Shown here one piece after another: positions 27,638-36,532 of a stretch of 64,000 nucleotides of DNA. Every line of letters begins with the position of its first letter. Within the stretch, counting starts at the first letter, position 1. The notes under the pieces are model-generated. The model saw only the letters and a list, made by a program, of their open reading frames with translations. It ran no database searches and was not told where the DNA came from. A program made the translations under genes and the position numbers. Source of the DNA: Salinicoccus sediminis (lineage in GTDB: Bacteria > Bacillota > Bacilli > Staphylococcales > Salinicoccaceae); contig NZ_LAYZ01000023.1 in the NCBI RefSeq assembly GCF_000986795.1, positions 1 through 64,000 of the forward strand, written 5' to 3'.

Positions 27638-29014
27638 ATGAGTATTTTATACAACCAGAGCATTCTGAAAAACTTCTTTTATCTTTACGCAGCACTTTTC
27701 ATACTGTTCTTATTTAATTTCTTTACAGATATTGCAGCTTTAGGAACCATTGTCAGCATCACGGCATTCGCCGTGCTTTTCATCTCATGGCTTTTTGCAT
27801 CCCGCCTGTTCAGGATGATTGGCGCCGCATTCGTATCAGTGGGTGTCATTTTGAGCATCACTGCCGGGGAGTCACTGATGACGGTCGTTACCAACACGAC
27901 GAGCAATCTGCCGCTTTTATTCTTCTTCAGTATACTTCCATGGATTGGTACTGTTGTCAAAGTCGGCGGTCTTGATGAAAGCATCACTGATATGGTCCAG
28001 GATGAACAGAACAGGGTCGAGAAGATATACGGCAGAAGTCTGTTCACTACGTACTTTCTCGGTGTGTTCCTGAATCTTTCCGCGATATACATAATCCAGC
28101 AGGTGATGAGTGACCTTTTCAAAAAGGCGAGTGTCAGCCTGAGGCACGAGTTCATCATAAAGTCCACCCTCCGCGCATTCTCACTGGCAGTGATCTGGAG
28201 CCCGCTCGAAGTCATTGTCGGATTGACCGTCGATTCCACGGGGCTGTCCTATTTCACATTGCTGCCGTGGCTTATATTGTGTTCACTTGTGACCTGCCTG
28301 TCCGAAATCTATATTTCGCGCAAAGAGTTCAGGGACGTGACACTCGATGCGCCATTCAAAGATGTAAACAAAAAGGAACTAAGACATTCGATCCTGAAAA
28401 TGATCGTCCTTCTTGCCAGCTTCATGTCACTCGTAATGACACTCAACATCTTTTCTAACCTGGGGTTCGTAATGACGGTGGCACTGATCATCATTCCGTT
28501 TTCGTTCATTACCGCCCTCATAATGCAGAAATTTGAACTGTTCCTAAAAGGCGGCTGGACAGCATGGCGAAACCATAACAACACGCTGCAGAACTTTGCC
28601 GTGCTGTTCCTTTCCCTCGGAATTTTTTCCGAAGGATTCAATGTCAGCCCACTGCCCGGACTGATGCAGCAGGTGTTCGGCTACATCGATTCCTTTGTAG
28701 TACTGATACTCATTCTGATCATGCTCGTCATTTACGCACTGGCCATGTTCGGCGTCCACCCGATTGCCACACTTGCCATTCTTTTTGAAGTCTTAAGCCC
28801 CATCATCAATGCGGACAATGTGCTGAGCATCGCAATCGTCATGATAGTATGCGGCCTGTCCATTGCACCCGCAGCACCATACGGCCTTAACGCAACGATG
28901 ACTTCACAGTATCTGGGTATCAACCCTTACAGGATTACTAAAACAAATATCGGGTTCGCATTCAGGATGGGCTTCATCACAATCACCATCGCCATGATTC
29001 CAATGCTGTTCTGA
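27638..29014 (+). CDS. Twelve-helix permease, possibly ion-transporter (IT) superfamily
   Basis: The product has 458 residues and about 12 membrane helices in two similar halves. The first half carries TNTTSNLPLLFFFSILPWIG and the second AAPYGLNATMTSQYLGINPYR, resembling the paired re-entrant regions of ArsB/NhaD/DctM-like carriers. A hydrophilic loop (ISRKEFRDVTLDAPFKDVNKK) separates the halves. The substrate is unknown and the family assignment rests on topology. The start is set by AAAGAAGG upstream. Confidence 0.6.
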   Translation: MSILYNQSILKNFFYLYAALFILFLFNFFTDIAALGTIVSITAFAVLFISWLFASRLFRMIGAAFVSVGVILSITAGESLMTVVTNTTSNLPLLFFFSILPWIGTVVKVGGLDESITDMVQDEQNRVEKIYGRSLFTTYFLGVFLNLSAIYIIQQVMSDLFKKASVSLRHEFIIKSTLRAFSLAVIWSPLEVIVGLTVDSTGLSYFTLLPWLILCSLVTCLSEIYISRKEFRDVTLDAPFKDVNKKELRHSILKMIVLLASFMSLVMTLNIFSNLGFVMTVALIIIPFSFITALIMQKFELFLKGGWTAWRNHNNTLQNFAVLFLSLGIFSEGFNVSPLPGLMQQVFGYIDSFVVLILILIMLVIYALAMFGVHPIATLAILFEVLSPIINADNVLSIAIVMIVCGLSIAPAAPYGLNATMTSQYLGINPYRITKTNIGFAFRMGFITITIAMIPMLF

Positions 29015-29021
29015 GCCATGC

Positions 29022-29047
29022 AAAAAGCCGGGAACCCCCGGCTTTTT
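29022..29047. terminator. Terminator after the permease gene
   Basis: AAAAAGCCGGG and CCCGGCTTTTT form a perfect 11-base stem with a 4-base loop; it can serve both convergent genes. Confidence 0.9.
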
Positions 29048-29063
29048 GTGTTTCCATATCCAA

Positions 29064-29429
29064 TTACGCCATCAGACCCTGATACATGTATATGAAGATG
29101 AACAGGAGCAGCAGGCCGATGATGACAAGGTTCAATATCGCGGCGAGCATCAGCACCACCATCTGCCATCCCTCATAGTTGCGGATGTATTTCACCAGTT
29201 TGTAGCCGATGAAAAAGATGAATGGCGCGACGAACAGATAAGAGAAGATCAGCGGTGCATTCGTCTCCGGCTCCAGTTGCAGGACGAACACGGACAGAAG
29301 GAATGCGAGCGTCAGGACGATGAAATATGCAAGCGAAATGATCCGGATCATCCGGTGCTCATTACTCCCGAAGAAATACACCACCCCGAGAATAGCTGCT
29401 ATGTAGATCAAAGCGACAAAATAAATCAT
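29064..29429 (-). CDS. Four-helix membrane protein, unknown
   Basis: The product has 121 residues and four hydrophobic helices. An external or cytoplasmic loop (FGSNEHRMIR) follows the first and LVKYIRNYEGWQ precedes the last. AAGTGAG lies 8 bases before the ATG. It has no recognisable motif. A possible tiny membrane peptide is encoded just upstream. Confidence 0.65.
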   Translation of the reverse strand: MIYFVALIYIAAILGVVYFFGSNEHRMIRIISLAYFIVLTLAFLLSVFVLQLEPETNAPLIFSYLFVAPFIFFIGYKLVKYIRNYEGWQMVVLMLAAILNLVIIGLLLLFIFIYMYQGLMA

Positions 29430-29453
29430 GTGTGAATCTCACTTTCGTAAAAA

Positions 29454-29555
29454 TTATATGATTTTCCGGCGTTCAGACAGACCGTAAACCATCAGCCAGA
29501 GCGCAAGGACCAGTATGACCGGCAGCATCCATAACTCAAAAGCCGTGCCATAAAT
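29454..29555 (-). CDS. Possible 33-residue membrane peptide with non-standard start
   Basis: The frame reads IYGTAFELWMLPVILVLALW followed by a short basic end (SERRKII): one membrane helix with a positive tail. The strong ribosome-binding site GGGGGAG (29562-29568) stands 6 bases before an ATT at 29553-29555. The nearby ATG (29551) opens a 19-codon frame of no character. Either the ATT is used or this is a degraded gene. Low certainty. Confidence 0.3.
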   Translation of the reverse strand: MYGTAFELWMLPVILVLALWLMVYGLSERRKII

Positions 29556-29609
29556 ATCCGTCTCCCCCGATAATTTGACCTTTCTCAGTATACTATATCA
29601 TTCCTCATA

Positions 29610-29642
29610 AAGAAAAACTGCAGACCTCCACGCGGTCTGCAG
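29610..29642 (-). terminator. Terminator after the bglA remnant
   Basis: CTGCAGACC and GGTCTGCAG form a 9-base stem, with TTTTTCTTT following on the minus strand. Confidence 0.8.
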
Positions 29643-29652
29643 CATATACTAT

Positions 29653-29997
<345 letters not shown>

Positions 29998-30045
29998 TTA
30001 TTCGTACTTCCTGGTTTTCCTCCCTCTGATTCCAAAAATAAAAAT

Positions 30046-30177
30046 CTATTTCTCATAATCAACAAAGTCGCCTTTCTTTTTACCAAAAACGATCCCTCTT
30101 CCGGATATGATGACTTCTTCACCTGCGTCATTCAGAGCGCTGGCTATATTGTTATTATAGATTTTTTGAATTTTCAT
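30046..30177 (-). pseudogene. licT: LicT/BglG antiterminator remnant (N-terminal RNA-binding domain)
   Basis: The fragment has 43 codons with its own ATG (30177) and GGGGAG upstream. It reads MKIQKIYNNNIASALNDAGE, then GRGIVFGKKKGD and VDYEK, the co-antiterminator (CAT) RNA-binding domain of BglG-type regulators, and stops at TAG (30046). Both PRD domains are lost. The CAT domain alone can bind RNA in known relatives, so residual activity is conceivable but not indicated. The reading frame continues, with two stops, into the bglA remnant. Confidence 0.82.
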
Positions 30178-30271
30178 AGCGCCAAACTCCCCGTTCACTT
30201 ATTGCACATTTTAGTTTGCCGTTCCTTTTAAATATATATGTATCTTAACAGAAAATAAAGGTCCGATAACT

Positions 30272-30302
30272 AAAAAGAGGGAGGCAGTTTTCTGCCTCCC
30301 TT
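30272..30302 (-). terminator. Terminator after ohr
   Basis: GGGAGGCAG and CTGCCTCCC form a 9-base stem with a TTTT loop, followed on the minus strand by a CTTTTTA run. Confidence 0.85.
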
Positions 30303-30324
30303 TCGTATCAGTTGTCGGAATTGA

Positions 30325-30747
30325 TTATTTTACTGTTGCTTTGACATCCACAGGAATGCCATTCTGGGTCATTTTGGAATAAGGGCATGCCTTATGCGCA
30401 TCCTGCACATACTGATCGGCATCCGATTGCTCCACACCTTCAAATTCTACTTCGATTTCAGCAGCGAGTTTGAATCCGCCATCAGATTCGTCCTTCTGCA
30501 GTTTGGCAGTGGCAATGACCGTTCTTTTTACATCATCTGCACCGGCTTTCTTCAGCACGCCATCAAGTGCACTGTTGTAGCAGGCACTGTATGCCGCTGC
30601 AAACAGTTGTTCCGGGTTCGATTCATTCGTATCCTCTCCGGACATTTCTCTAGGCTGTTTCACGTTCATCTTAAATGAATTGTCTTCACTGTGCACTTCG
30701 CCGCCGCGTCCACCGGTGTTAAACACTTTTGCTTCATAAATACTCAT
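30325..30747 (-). CDS. ohr: Organic hydroperoxide resistance protein (OsmC/Ohr family)
   Basis: The product has 140 residues. Ohr landmarks are the early Arg/Gly region (NTGGRGGEVHSEDNSF) and the two catalytic Cys, one in AAAYSACYNSAL (about residue 55) and one in AHKACPYSKMT (about 120). The spacing and C-terminal position of the second Cys place it in Ohr rather than OsmC. It reduces organic peroxides using dihydrolipoyl partners. No ohrR is adjacent. A TACAATTAAT half-site resembling an OhrR operator precedes it (30765-30774). Confidence 0.92.
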   Translation of the reverse strand: MSIYEAKVFNTGGRGGEVHSEDNSFKMNVKQPREMSGEDTNESNPEQLFAAAYSACYNSALDGVLKKAGADDVKRTVIATAKLQKDESDGGFKLAAEIEVEFEGVEQSDADQYVQDAHKACPYSKMTQNGIPVDVKATVK

Positions 30748-30985
30748 CTATAATTCAACTCCTTATTAATTGTACATTCAGTCTATTCCTTTAAAATCCC
30801 AACCTTAAACATGTTGGATCTTCAGTCTGCGGATAGAATGATTGCTGAATCTTCCAGCGCTGCAGCTGCGGGTCGATCCAGTTCTCGATTACGCCAATGC
30901 TCCTGACCTTATTCCTTCCGCCAATGTATTCACGAACTCTTTTGTTCCAAAGACGGGTGCAATGTGTGCAGAGCTGCCGGCATCG
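30748..30985 (-). other. Non-coding gap with possible further gene remnant
   Basis: No intact gene is seen. On the minus strand one frame reads REYIGGRNKVRSIGV then IENWIDPQLQRWKIQQ and FYPQTEDPTCLR, which looks protein-like but has no start or ribosome-binding site and is not one I can assign. It may be another decayed gene fragment between the acs remnant and ohr. Confidence 0.35.
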
Positions 30986-31316
30986 TCAAACGGCGGTTCC
31001 CCCGCTGTTTTCGATTTCCTGTTTTTTCAGTTCCCTTCTTAAGATCTTGCCACTGATGGTCGTTTTGGGCAACTCTTCCATGACCTCGATCTCTTTGGGT
31101 GCAACATGGGCGGCAAGATTGTTCCTGACAAACACCCTTATTTCTTCAAGCAGACCCGGAGTCTGGACGAAACCGTCGCGGAACACGATGAACGCTTTGA
31201 CGATTACCCACGGACAGGGTCAGGCTTACCGATGACTCCAGCCTCCTGTATCGCTTCATGCTCGATCAGTTTACTTTCGACTTCAAACGGACCGATTCTC
31301 TCACCGGAGGAATTGA
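30986..31316 (-). pseudogene. Acyl/acetyl-CoA synthetase remnant (C-terminal domain, frameshifted)
   Basis: Two adjacent frames encode the mobile C-terminal domain of an acyl-CoA synthetase. The first reads [14 protein letters not shown] then [20 protein letters not shown] up to a TAA at 31204-31206. A second frame continues FRDGFVQTPGLLEEI, LAAHVAPKEIEV and LPKTTISGKILRRE with the catalytic Lys. A small deletion near 31200 explains the break. The whole N-terminal adenylation domain is absent, and the 5' end abuts a truncated sugar symporter gene. Confidence 0.85.
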
Positions 31317-32071
31317 AGCATCTGCAGTGCCCGGTTGCGTTTCAGTACCGGCCAGTAGTCCCTGAACCTCGTCTGGACATTGATTTCTGCGATGCCGTAG
31401 AATTCCTTCCTGTCCTTGGTCCGTATCGCAAATACAGCGAGTACTGTAAACAGCAGTCCGACAGCAGCAAAGGTGAATGACAGTTCTATGAAATAACTGT
31501 AAGTGAAATCACCGTACTTGCCGATCAGATACTGTGATGCGTAAATCTGTCCGAACGTGAACAGTGACAGTGTGAATATCGCATCAAAAATCGAGAACAG
31601 CGGCCGCTGCCTCGGATGGTTGGTAAGGACGGTCTGTGCGGCGCGCGTCACCGTCGTCTGCATCGTATAGCCGATGATATACAGGAGCTGCAGCAGCACA
31701 AAGACGATGAGCTGCAGACTTTGCGGGAAAAGATGCAACACGTTGAACATGAGAAGGAATGTCACCAGCAGTATGATGTTCCCGATGACCATGATTGGTC
31801 TGAACTTGCCGAATTTAGTCTCTGTCTTATCCAATATAAAGCCCAGTATCGGGTCCGTGATACTGTCAAAAACACGCATAAGCCCGAGTATCGTACTTAC
31901 GGTCATGACCGCAAGTCCTGCGACACCGGTGGCATAATATGTGACAAATCCCATACCGAACAGGAACAGATTCGTCGCACTGTTGTTCAGTGCAAAAAAC
32001 GCAATCTGCCATAATTTCGCTGTATGATATTTTTCTCTTGAGAATTCCCCTCCCAGTTTCGGTCTTGCCAT
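31301..32071 (-). pseudogene. GPH-family sugar:cation symporter, truncated
   Basis: The gene has a normal start (ATG with GGGGAGTGGG upstream) and encodes residues 1 to about 250 of a glycoside-pentoside-hexuronide symporter: RVFDSITDPILGFILD, KTETKFGKFRPIM and some seven helices. It then runs into the acyl-CoA synthetase fragment and stops at [10 protein letters not shown]. Full-length members have about 450 residues, so half the helices are lost and it cannot be a normal transporter. Given the uidA nearby it may once have carried glucuronides (inference). Confidence 0.82.
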
Positions 32072-32129
32072 AGAGTCCCACTCCCCTTATTGAGTTACTT
32101 TCAAAGCATTTAATTTACAAGTTAAACTA

Positions 32130-32158
32130 ATTAATGGTTTGAATATATCATAATGAAA
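32130..32158 (-). promoter_or_regulatory. Possible promoter of the GPH symporter gene
   Basis: On the minus strand TTGTGT followed by 17 bases and TATATT. An AAAAGCG-containing sequence overlapping its -35 region is a poor match to a catabolite-repression site. Confidence 0.4.
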
Positions 32159-32272
32159 ACCCTTACACAACGCTTTTAACTGATTTTTCGGAATAAGATA
32201 AATATTTTAATTTAATGGATAAACAAAAGTGTTTCCAAACAGGGGTTTTGAATATATTTCAGCCATAATAAA

Positions 32273-32303
32273 AACTGGTTCCCGGTATTCCCGGCAACCA
32301 GTT
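32273..32303 (-). terminator. Terminator after the TetR gene
   Basis: AACTGGTT with CCGG pairs with CCGG and AACCAGTT in a long imperfect stem, followed on the minus strand by a T run. Confidence 0.85.
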
Positions 32304-32329
32304 CCATAACTCTCTGCTGTATAGTATAT

Positions 32330-32920
32330 TTACCTTATATCATTCAGCATCCGGTTGATGACCGACAGCGCACCTTTGTATGCTGTTTCTTCATATACAT
32401 GCCCCAATGATTCTTCATCAATATTCTGTCCTTTTTCCAGCCACAGCTGGTACAGGCTGATGAGTCCGGCGACATGATATTCGATGACATACTCGAAATC
32501 TTCCACTTCTTTGATTTCCAGATCCTTTGCATAGCTGATGATGATTTCTCTGAGGCGGGCTTTCAGTTCATGTACAAATCCGGGATCCCCTTTCGGACCG
32601 AGCAGCACTGCTATTTTCTCACCGTTCTTTTTGAGATAGTCATTCGTCCCCTCTATGGGCTCGATGATTGTGCCGTCGTTTTTCTTCAGTTCCATGAAAG
32701 GGTTGATGATCATTTCTTTATCCGGCATCAGTGATGCTTTCAGTATTTCCAGCGCCTCATTGATATCTATGAAGTATGTGTAAAACGTACCTCTGTTATA
32801 CCCCGCCTTGTCCGTGATTTCCTTTACTGTAATTTTTGCCATGGGCTTTTCTTTATAAAGTTCCCAGAAGGCATCAAGAAGATTGTTTTTCGTTTCTTCT
32901 TTTCGACTCATTTTAGACAT
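32330..32920 (-). CDS. TetR/AcrR-family transcriptional regulator
   Basis: The product has 196 residues. The N-terminal TetR helix-turn-helix reads KITVKEITDKAGYNRGTFYTYF, and the ligand-binding C-terminal domain has the C-terminal YHVAGLISLYQLWLEKG pattern of the TetR_C group. It is divergent from an RND efflux gene, the classic arrangement for a local repressor of a pump. A candidate operator lies in the shared 133-base gap. The ligand is unknown. Confidence 0.9.
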   Translation of the reverse strand: MSKMSRKEETKNNLLDAFWELYKEKPMAKITVKEITDKAGYNRGTFYTYFIDINEALEILKASLMPDKEMIINPFMELKKNDGTIIEPIEGTNDYLKKNGEKIAVLLGPKGDPGFVHELKARLREIIISYAKDLEIKEVEDFEYVIEYHVAGLISLYQLWLEKGQNIDEESLGHVYEETAYKGALSVINRMLNDIR

Positions 32921-32957
32921 ATTTCCCCACTTTCAACACTTTCGCCTGGATTGTTTA

Positions 32958-33008
32958 TTGATACAAGCCTGTAATTTAATTAACATATAGTATTGTACAA
33001 CACGTTGT
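32958..33008 (+). promoter_or_regulatory. RND pump promoter with candidate TetR operator
   Basis: TTGATA (32958-32963), 17 bases and TAACAT (32981-32986) are followed by the palindrome ACAAC-AC-GTTGT (32997-33008) at about the transcription start. Binding of the divergent TetR protein there would block the pump gene. The link is inferred from position. Confidence 0.5.
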
Positions 33009-33053
33009 TGGATTAGTAAAAATAAATATTTTTATATAAGGAGAGAATATATT

Positions 33054-36000
33054 TTGAAGCTATCGGACTTTTCCATAAGGCGCCCGAACTTTACCATTGT
33101 AGTCATGATCATCCTGCTGCTGCTCGGCGCTGTTTCCCTTACCCGCCTGCCTCTGCAGCTGATGCCGAATATTGAACCGCCGGTTGCGGCTGTTGCCACT
33201 ACGTATCAGGGCGCCGGACCTGAGGAGGTCATGGATGATGTGACCAAGCCCCTTGAGTCGGAGCTCTCCTCACTCAGCGGACTGACGAATATTTCATCAC
33301 AGTCCCAGGAAAGCTCATCAATCGTCATACTGGAATTTGATTATGACACCAAAATCGAAGATGTAGAGAACGATATCACCCGTGCAATGGATTCTGTCGA
33401 TCTGCCGGATGAGGCTGGTGAACCGTCTTTCCTCAAATTTGATATTTCCATGATGCCAAGTATTCAGATGGCAGTTACATCGAGCGGTGAAAGCGTCGCT
33501 GAATATCAGGATCAGGTCGATGACCTGATCACCGAACTGGAAAATGTCGAAGGAGTCGCCTCAATCACCGAAAATGGCTCGGTTACCGAAGAAATCCAGG
33601 TCAACCTGGATACGGAGGCACTGTCCCAATATAACATGAGCCAGAGCGATATCGCCGGCATCATCGAAGCGAACAATATATCCATACCGAACGCCACCGT
33701 GACGGATACCGAGGACCGCACGTCCATCTCGACCCGGACAGTCAGCGAGATTGACGGCGTGGAATCCCTGCGCGAGCTTGTTCTTGCGGATCTGCCGGAT
33801 GACGCCGGTACGGTGACACTCGATGATGTGGCGGAAGTGTCCATCGAAGAACAGTCAAGCGATACTCTCACAAGGATGAACCAGGAAGACGCACTGTCGA
33901 TTGACGTCATGCTTTCATCGGATGCCAATGCTTCTAGCGTTAATGAAGAGTTCAACAATGTACTCGATGAAAAACTGGATGAAGAGGAATTCAGCAACCT
34001 GACAGTGGAAACTCTGTATGATGAAGGGGAATACATCGACATTGCGATAAACAGTGTCTATACATCACTGATTTCAGGCGCCATACTTGCGATGGTTGTC
34101 TTGTTCGCCTTCCTCAGAAATCTGAAGGCGCCGCTTATCATCGGCATTGCCATCCCCTTCTCTGTCATCACTACGTTTGCGCTGCTGTTCTTCACTGACA
34201 TCAGCATCAATATGATGACACTGGGCGGATTGGCACTCGGTATCGGGATGCTTGTCGATAACGCCGTCGTCGTAATAGAAAATATATACAGACACCTGTC
34301 CATGGGCAAAAACCCCAAACAGGCTGCAAGTGAAGGCACGAAGGAAGTTGCCTCGGCGATCATTGCATCCACTCTGACGACAGCGGCTGTATTCCTGCCT
34401 GTCGTGTTTGTCAGCGGCCTTGTCGGACAGCTCTTCACACCGTTTGCCATAACTGTTGCATTCAGTCTGTTCGGTTCATTATTCATTGCGTTGACCGTCG
34501 TACCTATGCTGGCCAGCAGAATTTTGAAAGCACCGGATGAAGACCTGGAGAAGGCCCGCAGCGAAAGATCATACATGAAAACGCTGAGGAGATTCACCAG
34601 ATGGTCATTGAACCACCGCATACTCGTAATCGTGCTTACGACACTTCTATTGATTGTCAGTGCACTGGGCATTTACAACCAGGGCATCAACCTGCTGCCT
34701 GAAAGTGACGAAGGTGCACTTACCATTGAAATCGAAAAGGAACAGGGCACGATTTTTGAAGATACTTTTGAAACAGTTGAAAACATTGAAAATGAGCTCA
34801 AGGAATATTCCGAAGTCGATACTTACCTGAGCAACATCGGTTCCACATCGCCGATGATGGCGATGTCGGAAGAACCCAACAAAGCCAGCATAACCGCAAC
34901 ACTTGTCGACCCGGACAGCCGGAGCCTCACCACGAACGATTTCATCAACGAAATCGAGGACGACATTGAAAGCATTGATGAGTCTGCCGAGATAAACATT
35001 GTACCGATGTCGCAGTCAGGCATGGGCGGAGAACCGAACACCCTGACCCTCAACGTCTCCGATGATTATGCAGACCGCCTCGCAGAATCCGAAGCCACAA
35101 TCATACAGGCGCTTGAAGATGACGATCAGATTGAAAGTGTCGAATCCAGCCGTGAAGAGATGGTGCAGGAACTGCAGGTGCAGGTGGACCGTGCAGCAGC
35201 CAGGGAAAACGGCCTCCAGCCGGCCCAGATCGGTTCCGCATTGTACGAAGCTTCGAATGGTGTACAGGCATCGACAGTAGAAGATGGCAATGAATTCATA
35301 TCCATTAACGTGAAGTATCCGGATGACATACTCACAAGTATGGAAGAATTTGAAAATATCGAAATTGCAAACAGTGAAGGTGAGTATATCGCCTTAGAAG
35401 AAGTCGCCAATCTCGAGGAAGTGGACATGCTGCCGTTGATCACCAGGGACAGCATGGAGGAAACGAGCGAGCTTACAGTTACGTATGCCGAGGACATGTC
35501 ACTTAACGAAGCAGGAGCCTACGTGGAAGATATCGTGGCCGACGCTGATTTCAGCGATAATACGCACTATTCCGTCGGCGGAGACCTCGAGATGCTGACA
35601 GACGCCATGCCGCAGATGCTGCTGGCGCTGATACTCGGTATTGCATTCATCTACCTCGTGATGGTTGCCCAGTTCGAGTCATTCAAACATCCGTTCATAG
35701 TAATCATGGCTGTGCCACTCAGTATCATCGGAGTGATGCTTTCACTGGTCATTACGAATAATCCGCTCAGCATAGTGTCATTCGTCGGAATCATAATGCT
35801 GCTCGGCATTGTCGTGAACAACTCCATCCTGCTGGTTGACTATACGAACCAGCAGAAAGAAAAGGGCTATCCTACACTGGAGGCTCTTGAGATGAGTGTG
35901 CAGCACCGTTTCCGTCCAATCGTGATTACAGCGCTCACAACAGCACTCGGCATGCTGCCTCTTGCCATGGGCATCGGCGAAGGCGGAGAAATGGTCGCCT

Positions 36001-36347
36001 CCATGGGTATTGTCGTAATCGGCGGTCTGACAAGCAGTACGGTCTTCACACTCTTCATCATTCCTATCTTCTACAGCTACGTTGACAAGGAAACACGTAA
36101 AATGCATAAGAAGTACATGACACCGGACGGGGATGTCATCACCCAGAAGGAAATCGATGCAAAAAAACGTGAGGAAGAACGCAGCCAAAAAGAAGATGCA
36201 GACAGCGAATACGATTACGAATCAAGGAACACTGCGCAGAATGCAGACCCCCGGGCACCTGAAGTCGAGGAAAATCAGAATGAAAACTACATCAATGAAA
36301 TGCAGAAACTGCTGGATAGAATGAAGAATGACAAATCTGATGAATAA
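33054..36347 (+). CDS. RND-family efflux transporter (SwrC/AcrB-like)
   Basis: The product has 1097 residues and the full HAE1 RND layout. The N-terminal helix (SDFSIRRPNFTIVVMIILLL) is followed by two large external loops. Helices 2-6 begin near residue 330 and contain the proton-relay Asp-type segment GMLVDNAVVVIENIYRHL; helices 8-12 contain GIVVNNSILLVDYTN. A charged, acidic 75-residue cytoplasmic tail follows. The external domains are rich in Asp, Glu and Ser, possibly a halophilic adaptation. The start is a TTG with AAGGAGAG. It probably exports amphiphiles such as surfactants or fatty acids (inference). Confidence 0.95.
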   Translation: MKLSDFSIRRPNFTIVVMIILLLLGAVSLTRLPLQLMPNIEPPVAAVATTYQGAGPEEVMDDVTKPLESELSSLSGLTNISSQSQESSSIVILEFDYDTKIEDVENDITRAMDSVDLPDEAGEPSFLKFDISMMPSIQMAVTSSGESVAEYQDQVDDLITELENVEGVASITENGSVTEEIQVNLDTEALSQYNMSQSDIAGIIEANNISIPNATVTDTEDRTSISTRTVSEIDGVESLRELVLADLPDDAGTVTLDDVAEVSIEEQSSDTLTRMNQEDALSIDVMLSSDANASSVNEEFNNVLDEKLDEEEFSNLTVETLYDEGEYIDIAINSVYTSLISGAILAMVVLFAFLRNLKAPLIIGIAIPFSVITTFALLFFTDISINMMTLGGLALGIGMLVDNAVVVIENIYRHLSMGKNPKQAASEGTKEVASAIIASTLTTAAVFLPVVFVSGLVGQLFTPFAITVAFSLFGSLFIALTVVPMLASRILKAPDEDLEKARSERSYMKTLRRFTRWSLNHRILVIVLTTLLLIVSALGIYNQGINLLPESDEGALTIEIEKEQGTIFEDTFETVENIENELKEYSEVDTYLSNIGSTSPMMAMSEEPNKASITATLVDPDSRSLTTNDFINEIEDDIESIDESAEINIVPMSQSGMGGEPNTLTLNVSDDYADRLAESEATIIQALEDDDQIESVESSREEMVQELQVQVDRAAARENGLQPAQIGSALYEASNGVQASTVEDGNEFISINVKYPDDILTSMEEFENIEIANSEGEYIALEEVANLEEVDMLPLITRDSMEETSELTVTYAEDMSLNEAGAYVEDIVADADFSDNTHYSVGGDLEMLTDAMPQMLLALILGIAFIYLVMVAQFESFKHPFIVIMAVPLSIIGVMLSLVITNNPLSIVSFVGIIMLLGIVVNNSILLVDYTNQQKEKGYPTLEALEMSVQHRFRPIVITALTTALGMLPLAMGIGEGGEMVASMGIVVIGGLTSSTVFTLFIIPIFYSYVDKETRKMHKKYMTPDGDVITQKEIDAKKREEERSQKEDADSEYDYESRNTAQNADPRAPEVEENQNENYINEMQKLLDRMKNDKSDE

Positions 36348-36356
36348 CTGATAATT

Positions 36357-36390
36357 AAAAGCCGTCCGGGAAATTTCCCGGACGGCTTTT
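36357..36390 (+). terminator. Terminator after the RND gene
   Basis: AAAAGCCGTCCGGG and CCCGGACGGCTTTT form a perfect 14-base stem with a 6-base loop. Confidence 0.93.
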
Positions 36391-36480
36391 CGGGATGGAT
36401 AATATAGTATTAATCAAGCAGGATTTATCTTTGTCTGTCACTTTATAATACTTTGTTCAAAAAAACTGTTATCTGAAAAT

Positions 36481-36510
36481 AAAAAATGACGGTTCCCGGA
36501 GGAGCCGTCA
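36481..36510 (-). terminator. Terminator after uidA
   Basis: TGACGGTTCC pairs with GGAGCCGTCA (one G-U) around CGGA, followed on the minus strand by six T residues. Confidence 0.85.
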
Positions 36511-36532
36511 TCAAATATGCTGTTTGAATTTC

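Noticed and set aside
30842-31480. Overlapping plus-strand frames across the acs and symporter remnants
   Set aside because: They are antisense shadows; the minus strand carries recognisable protein families in the same place.
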